DNA of 6,234 bases from Spirochaetes bacterium GWF1_49_6. Its GTDB lineage: Bacteria > Spirochaetota > Brevinematia > Brevinematales > GWF1-51-8. Numbering within the stretch: the stretch's first letter is position 1; each line of letters opens with the position of its first letter. The notes beneath the pieces were generated by a model. The model was not told the origin of the DNA, did no database searches, and was given only the letters and a program-made list of their open reading frames with translations. Shown in pieces: positions 1 through 3,630 of the stretch. The translations under genes and the position numbers were made by a program. The stretch lies in contig MIBD01000094.1 of NCBI GenBank assembly GCA_001829395.1, positions 2,081 to 8,314 of the forward strand. The letters are read 5' to 3'.

Positions 1-837
1 CTCGGACTGTCCTGGATGCCGTACTCCGGGTCGGATATCGGCGGATTCTCGGCAAGCCCGTCGGCGGAACTCTTTACACGCTGGCTCCAGCTCGGCGTGT
101 TTATCCCGTTCATGCGCGACCATACCGGGAAGGGTACGCTCTTCCAGGAACCCTATGCGAAGCACTTCGAGAAATACCGCGGCATTATCCGAAACTACCT
201 CTATCTGAGATACCGTCTCCTGCCGTACCTCTACACGCAGGTCTACCATGCGACATTGACCGGAGCGCCGATCGCGCGCCCGCTCTTCTTCGACTACGGG
301 TATCAGTACTGCGATATCGATAACGAGTTTATGATGGGGAACAATATGCTGATCTGCCCGGTGATTACCGAGGGACAGACGAAGTTCGACGCGGTACTGC
401 CGCCGGGCGAATGGGTCGATTACTGGACGGGGAAAAAGGTCCCCGCCGGGAAAGTCACCCTCGACATCACGATCACGAACATCCCGGTGTTCATACGGGG
501 CGGGTCGATCCTGCCGACGTACGAGTTCAAGATGAAGAACACCGCCGCGCTCGCGAAGATGCGCGACGTTACGATGACCGTCTACCCCGATTCGACGGGA
601 TACGCGTTCGGCGCGCTCTATGAGGATGACGGGATCAGTTGGAGTTTCATGCATGACGGATACCTGTTAAGCGCGGTCACCTACCGCCAGTCCGGCGATA
701 AAGCGTCGATCATGATTAAGACCGTCGGGGCATACAACCCCGGACGAAAGCTGATATTCATAGTGCCCGCGGGAGTGAAAACTGTTTCTATCAACGGGGG
801 AAATTATCCGGTAACGGATGGAAAGGTAATCTACTAG
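1..837 (+). CDS. Glycoside hydrolase family 31 (alpha-glucosidase/alpha-xylosidase type), C-terminal part, 5' truncated by window edge
   Basis: The frame is open from base 1 and ends at TAG 835-837, giving 278 visible residues. The Met at 16-18 is internal, because the family motif continues upstream of it (LGLSWMPYSGSDIGGF). GH31 enzymes hydrolyse alpha-linked sugars from non-reducing ends with retention of configuration. Visible family features are the GSDIGGF motif (residues 10-16), ELFTRWLQLGVFIPFMRDH (23-41), where the final His matches the conserved subsite -1 His, and RYRLLPYLYT. A beta-sandwich region follows, with LPPGEWVDYWTG and RGGSILP, then a distal domain with LYEDDG typical of the DUF5110 region. 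The catalytic nucleophile (WxDMNE-type) and acid/base (GDN-type) motifs normally lie upstream of GSDIGGF and are outside the window, so activity and substrate cannot be judged. No signal peptide can be assessed. The gene is convergent with the small gene at 922-1122, and the 10-bp hairpin at 854-878 follows the stop. Family assignment is firm; the exact specificity is unknown. Confidence 0.93.
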   Translation, partial: LGLSWMPYSGSDIGGFSASPSAELFTRWLQLGVFIPFMRDHTGKGTLFQEPYAKHFEKYRGIIRNYLYLRYRLLPYLYTQVYHATLTGAPIARPLFFDYGYQYCDIDNEFMMGNNMLICPVITEGQTKFDAVLPPGEWVDYWTGKKVPAGKVTLDITITNIPVFIRGGSILPTYEFKMKNTAALAKMRDVTMTVYPDSTGYAFGALYEDDGISWSFMHDGYLLSAVTYRQSGDKASIMIKTVGAYNPGRKLIFIVPAGVKTVSINGGNYPVTDGKVIY

Positions 838-853
838 AGCCTGTAAAATAGAC

Positions 854-878
854 AAGGGGCGCCTTATCGGCGCCCCTT
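854..878. terminator. Hairpin between convergent genes, probable terminator
   Basis: A perfect 10-bp inverted repeat, AAGGGGCGCC / GGCGCCCCTT, flanks a 5-nt loop (TTATC). It starts 17 nt after the glycosidase stop and lies 44 nt beyond the stop of the minus-strand small gene. The stem is very GC-rich and stable. On the plus strand no U-tract follows (ACCCGTGTATG). On the minus strand a weak T-rich stretch follows (GTCTATTTTACAG). The position between two converging genes fits a shared, bidirectional terminator, but the poor U-tracts make efficient intrinsic termination uncertain, especially for the plus strand. It could instead act mainly as a 3'-end stabilising structure. Confidence 0.65.
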
Positions 879-921
879 ACCCGTGTATGATTTGGAGGCA
901 TTGTCTTAATAAATGTGGAGA

Positions 922-1122
922 CTATCCGAGCGGACTCATATGCATCGGACGCGGACGAACCGCGTTCTGGTGCGCCTTATAGAGGAATATTTTGCAGTCC
1001 TTATTCAGCAGGAATAATTCGGAATCGCAGAATACCTTCTTCATTAGACCGACTTCGTTGTCGGAGAGTTTGTTATTCGGTTTGTTGTTATAAAAACCGC
1101 AGGTATCTTTCAATGGGCACAT
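922..1122 (-). CDS. Small four-cysteine protein, 66 residues, function unknown
   Basis: The ORF runs from ATG (1122-1120) to TAG (924-922) and is preceded by AAGGAGG at a 5-nt spacing, which decides the start and is the strongest argument that the gene is real. The protein has no signal peptide or membrane segment. Cysteines lie at 2, 8, 32 and 43 (C-x5-C-x23-C-x10-C). The N-terminus is MCPLKDTCGFYNNK, the middle is LMKKVFCDSELF, and the C-terminal tail is rich in Pro, Arg, Met and His. The layout resembles short bacterial proteins with a CPL-x3-C-x-F-N opening and a KK-x-FC-x(n)-C-x-F/Y core; that resemblance is from memory and not checked. Four cysteines suggest a cytoplasmic zinc or iron-sulfur site, which is inference. 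It appears to be a single-gene unit, separated from the operon upstream of it by a terminator (1287-1322), with its own candidate promoter and a leader dyad. No function is proposed. Confidence 0.8.
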   Translation of the reverse strand: MCPLKDTCGFYNNKPNNKLSDNEVGLMKKVFCDSELFLLNKDCKIFLYKAHQNAVRPRPMHMSPLG

Positions 1123-1126
1123 GGTG

Positions 1127-1134
1127 TCCTCCTT
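1127..1134 (-). promoter_or_regulatory. Strong ribosome binding site of the four-Cys gene
   Basis: Read on the minus strand the site is AAGGAGGA, an almost complete complement of the 16S rRNA 3' end, four nucleotides (CACC) before the ATG at 1122. It fixes the start codon and suggests high translation for a gene that composition alone would leave doubtful. Confidence 0.85.
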
Positions 1135-1144
1135 CTAGTGTCCT

Positions 1145-1169
1145 CACACTATATATTGCATATAGTATG
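1145..1169. repeat. 25-bp imperfect dyad (operator-like or leader hairpin)
   Basis: The core is a perfect 7-bp inverted repeat, ACTATAT / ATATAGT, around a 5-nt centre (ATTGC on the plus strand) at 1148-1166. After one mismatch (1147/1167) the arms extend by CA/TG, giving 25 bp in total. It sits 23 nt upstream of the four-Cys gene start, between its candidate promoter and its Shine-Dalgarno. The AT-rich stem would be weak as RNA, so a protein-binding operator is the more natural reading. This is inference from symmetry and position only. Confidence 0.5.
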
Positions 1170-1220
1170 CCAACCGGTAGTTAATTTAGAAGGAAAAACC
1201 TGTTAATAATGCATCAATTC

Positions 1221-1249
1221 TTAATAAACCGCCTTGTTTTACGGGTCAA
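1221..1249 (-). promoter_or_regulatory. Candidate sigma-70-type promoter for the four-Cys gene
   Basis: On the minus strand TTGACC (1249-1244, five of six to TTGACA) and TATTAA (1226-1221, four of six to TATAAT) are separated by exactly 17 nt. Transcription would begin near 1214, giving a leader of roughly 90 nt that contains the 25-bp dyad and the Shine-Dalgarno. The region is AT-rich, so chance matches are possible. A second set, TTGGCA with a TATAGT only 14 nt downstream, lies closer to the gene but has poor spacing. Confidence 0.45.
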
Positions 1250-1265
1250 AATGAACATTTTCCGT
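1241..1265. repeat. Interrupted inverted repeat overlapping the candidate -35 element
   Basis: The plus strand reads ACGG-GTC-AAAATG-AA-CATTTTCCGT. ACGG and AAAATG on the left are complementary to CATTTTCCGT on the right, with a 3-nt bulge (GTC) and a 2-nt centre. The inner AAAATG/CATTTT is perfect. The left arm covers the proposed -35 box (1244-1249). It may be a protein-binding site or simply chance in AT-rich DNA. Confidence 0.3.
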
Positions 1266-1286
1266 AATTTTCGCTATTACAGTATG

Positions 1287-1322
1287 AAAAAGAAAAGGAG
1301 TGTACTTTTTTAAATACACTCC
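1287..1322 (-). terminator. Intrinsic terminator of the transporter operon
   Basis: On the minus strand an 8-bp stem, GGAGTGTA / TACACTCC (1322-1315 and 1304-1297), encloses a 10-nt loop and is followed at once by TTTTCTTTTT (1296-1287). A hairpin directly followed by a T-tract is the classic rho-independent form. It begins 49 nt after the stop of the outer-membrane protein gene, so it closes the right-to-left operon and insulates the four-Cys gene. Confidence 0.85.
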
Positions 1323-1371
1323 AGCGTGTTATTTCTACACAATACTCATTTCTGACTAAAATATAATCATT

Positions 1372-2862
1372 TCAGAACGCGTATTCCATCGACGTATAGA
1401 TCAAATCATAGTCCTTCATCTGCCCGATGGTGCACCCGTCCGCGCCGTCGAACAGCATACTGCCCAATGTCAGCTCCAGCCCCGGCGTGGGTTTATAAGT
1501 GACCCCGAACTGCAATACCGCGCCGTAATGGCCGTTGAAGTATCCGCCGAAGTCCGCGCTATCGAACGCGTCGCCCAGCGTATTCACGTTCAGTATCCCC
1601 GTGAGGAAGAGCTTGATCTTATCGTCGAGGAAAGTTTTCTCGAACCGCAGGATAAAATAGTCCTGCAGGCGTTCCGCTCCGATCAGCCCGCGTTCGGTAA
1701 AAAACCCGTGCGCGAACTGGAAATTGATGTACCATCCCCCCTCGAACAGGCAATCCGCGCCGACAGTGTACTTCACATACGGCTGATTGGAGATATAGCT
1801 TGCCTCCTGTACGGTGGTCACATTATTGGTAATCATCACCGGAAGGACGATCACCACCGCGTCGCTATGCATGACGGTTACCGTATTCTCCGGGAATGTC
1901 ACACCCGCTTCACCCCATAGGACGAACAGACCGGTATTCCATGAAAAGTCCAATCCCGCCTCGGCCTCGCGGTAATACGCCAGTTCGTAACTCTTCCCGT
2001 TCAGCGTAATATTCGTCGTCCCGCCGCCCATATCGATCACCGTCTGCTGTTGTATCGAGACCGTCTTGACATACGGCAGATCGTTGATACGGCTGACCGC
2101 GTTCGCGGAGAGATCGATAGGCCCGAGATTGATCTTATACCGCAGGCCGTAGGACGCGTTATAGATAGATAGTTCCGGGGTTACCGCCGACGGGGCGGTC
2201 CATCCAGATGTATGATTACTGAACGACGTCACATAAGGAAGAATCCCCTCGATAATCCGAGCGGACATCGCCGCTTCCATCATGCCGATCATCGTCAGGT
2301 TTAACTGCGCGATCGGACTCTGCGGCTGGTACACGAATTGCAGTCCCGATTCGCTTTCCGCTATGTAAAAATGCAATGTCGTATTCACGGCGATCGAGGC
2401 GGACTTCTTCCCGAAGTTCAGCAGGTCGTAAAAATCGCCGGGATTGATAATATCCGTCGGATTGAATACATCCGCCGTACCCCAGACGATCCGCTGTTTC
2501 CCGGCAGTGAACTCCAGCCCGTCGAATATAAAATTATCGCAGGTGAAATAAGCCTCGTCGATCAGGATATCAAGCGGCATCACCGAACTGCTCCACGCGA
2601 GTTCCTGCGGTATCAGGATATTATTCAGCGCGGCCTGTCCCTTAGGCTGTCCCGAATAGCGGAAGCCCAGCTTGATCATCCCGTAAAAGTTATCGTTCAC
2701 CTGCGTATCGAATTTCAGGTTCCCGCTTATCTCGTAGAACACGATATCCCCGTTGGTGGGCGATATGCGTAAATCCGTCTTGACCTTGCCGAGGATTTCC
2801 GCGCTCCATCCGCCCGCCGCGGATAGCCCGATAATAGCGAGCGCGAGAAGTAACTTTTTCAT
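1372..2862 (-). CDS. Predicted outer-membrane beta-barrel protein (DUF1302-like), third gene of the operon
   Basis: The product is 496 residues. The N-terminus (MKKLLLALAIIGLSAAGGWSA, likely cleaved after residue 21) is a Sec signal peptide without a lipobox Cys. The mature part alternates short amphipathic strands with Gly/Asn/Asp turns, and the chain ends SMEYAF. A terminal Phe with aromatic and hydrophobic residues at alternating positions before it is the BAM recognition signature of outer-membrane barrels. A conserved-looking stretch at 121-145 (GKQRIVWGTADVFNP, then TDIINPGDFYD) resembles the WG-x(n)-NP region of DUF1302-type barrels. Family membership is recalled, not searched. Three Cys (108, 371, 477) are somewhat unusual for a barrel. 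The start is set by AAGGGGG five nt upstream, overlapping the stop of the LolA-like gene; the gap is 10 nt. The likely role is outer-membrane acceptor or channel for whatever the RND and LolA-like partners move. It could instead be a porin unrelated to the cargo. Confidence 0.85.
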   Translation of the reverse strand: MKKLLLALAIIGLSAAGGWSAEILGKVKTDLRISPTNGDIVFYEISGNLKFDTQVNDNFYGMIKLGFRYSGQPKGQAALNNILIPQELAWSSSVMPLDILIDEAYFTCDNFIFDGLEFTAGKQRIVWGTADVFNPTDIINPGDFYDLLNFGKKSASIAVNTTLHFYIAESESGLQFVYQPQSPIAQLNLTMIGMMEAAMSARIIEGILPYVTSFSNHTSGWTAPSAVTPELSIYNASYGLRYKINLGPIDLSANAVSRINDLPYVKTVSIQQQTVIDMGGGTTNITLNGKSYELAYYREAEAGLDFSWNTGLFVLWGEAGVTFPENTVTVMHSDAVVIVLPVMITNNVTTVQEASYISNQPYVKYTVGADCLFEGGWYINFQFAHGFFTERGLIGAERLQDYFILRFEKTFLDDKIKLFLTGILNVNTLGDAFDSADFGGYFNGHYGAVLQFGVTYKPTPGLELTLGSMLFDGADGCTIGQMKDYDLIYTSMEYAF

Positions 2863-2867
2863 AAGTT

Positions 2868-2874
2868 CCCCCTT
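2868..2874 (-). promoter_or_regulatory. Ribosome binding site overlapping the upstream stop codon
   Basis: The minus strand reads TAAGGGGGAACTTATG. The last two bases of the LolA-like gene's TAA (2875-2873) form the beginning of AAGGGGG, five nt before the ATG. The overlap points to translational coupling of the LolA-like and barrel genes. The core is GGGGG rather than GGAGG, so it is weaker than the other two sites in the window. Confidence 0.7.
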
Positions 2875-3619
2875 ATTCTTTCTTCTTCAGGTACTGCTGG
2901 GTGAATATCCCCTTGCCCTTCAATCCCTGGTCGAACTTGACGTCCTTCATAACCATTTCGGTGTAATGCTTTTTCACAACATCCTCGACCTTGATCTTCA
3001 CAGGGATGTCGTATTTCCCCATCTTCTCTACCTCGATAATATCCATGACCTTTTTCAGCGTATTGCCGTCGTAGAATTCCGCCTTCGACGGGATAAACGT
3101 CGATTTATCGACGGTCATCACGACCTTTCCATAGGTCTTCTCCGAGCCCGCTTTACGGGTGAGCACGAGGGTATAAGTTTTATCGTCCTCCGATTGTATC
3201 GAGGCGGAGTAATCCTTTTTATACTCATAGCTCCCGATTTCATTATAGGAAAAATCCGTACCTTGGAAACTGTCGTTCTTGAACGACCCCTGAATCATTT
3301 TGATCTTTTTCATTTCCGGCAGGTAAATCCATATCTGGTCCGCACCGGTCACAAGAAGCCCTATCCCGTTGACGCCCGCGGGCTTGGTAAATTTCACCAC
3401 CCGCATATCATTCCCGGAGACATACATTTTCATCTCGCGGATTTCCTTGCCGCTCCCGTCGCTATTCGCGAGAGTAAGAATATTGAGCGATTCCATGTCC
3501 TGCGGCCCGGTCAGCGAATCCTCTACCTTATTAAGTACCTCGTCCCCGGTCAGGCCGTAGCCCGCGGAGAACCCGGCGGCTAAAATCAGGATTGTAAAAA
3601 TCCCCATCATTCTTCTCAT
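2873..3619 (-). CDS. LolA-like periplasmic carrier (outer membrane lipoprotein-sorting protein family)
   Basis: The product is 248 residues. A signal peptide covers about the first 20-22 (MRRMMGIFTILILAAGFSAG); there is no lipobox, so the mature protein should be soluble in the periplasm. The body matches the LolA-like superfamily often annotated as outer membrane lipoprotein-sorting protein (COG2834/PF17131 type): an N-terminal helix (GDEVLNKVED), a run of beta-strands, and the characteristic segment at residues 82-128 with GVNGIGLLVTG, IWIYLPEMKKIKMI and FQGTDFSYNEIG. Such proteins form an open half-barrel that binds acyl chains. Members encoded beside RND/MMPL transporters are thought to carry lipid-like cargo rather than to be the housekeeping LolA. 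The start ATG (3619) has AGGAGGA four nt upstream. Met4 and Met5 are alternatives but fit the Shine-Dalgarno spacing less well. The gene lies 9 nt after the transporter stop and 10 nt before the barrel gene. Cargo is unknown. Confidence 0.9.
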   Translation of the reverse strand: MRRMMGIFTILILAAGFSAGYGLTGDEVLNKVEDSLTGPQDMESLNILTLANSDGSGKEIREMKMYVSGNDMRVVKFTKPAGVNGIGLLVTGADQIWIYLPEMKKIKMIQGSFKNDSFQGTDFSYNEIGSYEYKKDYSASIQSEDDKTYTLVLTRKAGSEKTYGKVVMTVDKSTFIPSKAEFYDGNTLKKVMDIIEVEKMGKYDIPVKIKVEDVVKKHYTEMVMKDVKFDQGLKGKGIFTQQYLKKKE

Positions 3620-3623
3620 TGTA

Positions 3624-3630
3624 TCCTCCT
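3624..3630 (-). promoter_or_regulatory. Ribosome binding site overlapping the transporter stop codon
   Basis: The minus strand reads TAGGAGGATACAATG. The transporter's TAG (3631-3629) provides the first bases of AGGAGGA, with a 4-nt spacer to the LolA-like ATG. A ribosome ending the transporter would cover this site, so coupled translation and matched expression of the two proteins are likely. Confidence 0.8.

Noticed and set aside
16..18. ATG as the start of the glycosidase
   Set aside because: Family sequence continues upstream in frame from base 1, and a GH31 enzyme cannot start within the strand preceding GSDIGGF. It is an internal Met.
915..1184. Plus-strand open frame opposite the four-Cys gene
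   Set aside because: It has no Shine-Dalgarno and a composition of random reading type. The minus-strand frame has the strong ribosome binding site and a plausible protein.
1203..1227. Two TTAATAA direct repeats 18 bp apart
   Set aside because: They are short and AT-rich in an AT-rich intergenic stretch. One overlaps the proposed -10 box, so chance or promoter composition explains them.
1528..1920. Plus-strand open frame opposite the outer-membrane protein gene
   Set aside because: It is antisense within a single coherent beta-barrel gene, with no recognisable domain. It is a shadow of codon usage.
2338..2772. Plus-strand open frame opposite the 5' part of the barrel gene
   Set aside because: The translation is rich in Arg, His and Ile with no domain pattern; the opposite strand encodes a signal peptide and barrel motifs.
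2753..3583. Long plus-strand open frame (276 codons) opposite the LolA-like gene
   Set aside because: It is antisense to a well-recognised gene with a signal peptide and family motifs. It spans the junction of two genes, shows no family resemblance, and its length reflects the codon bias of the real gene.
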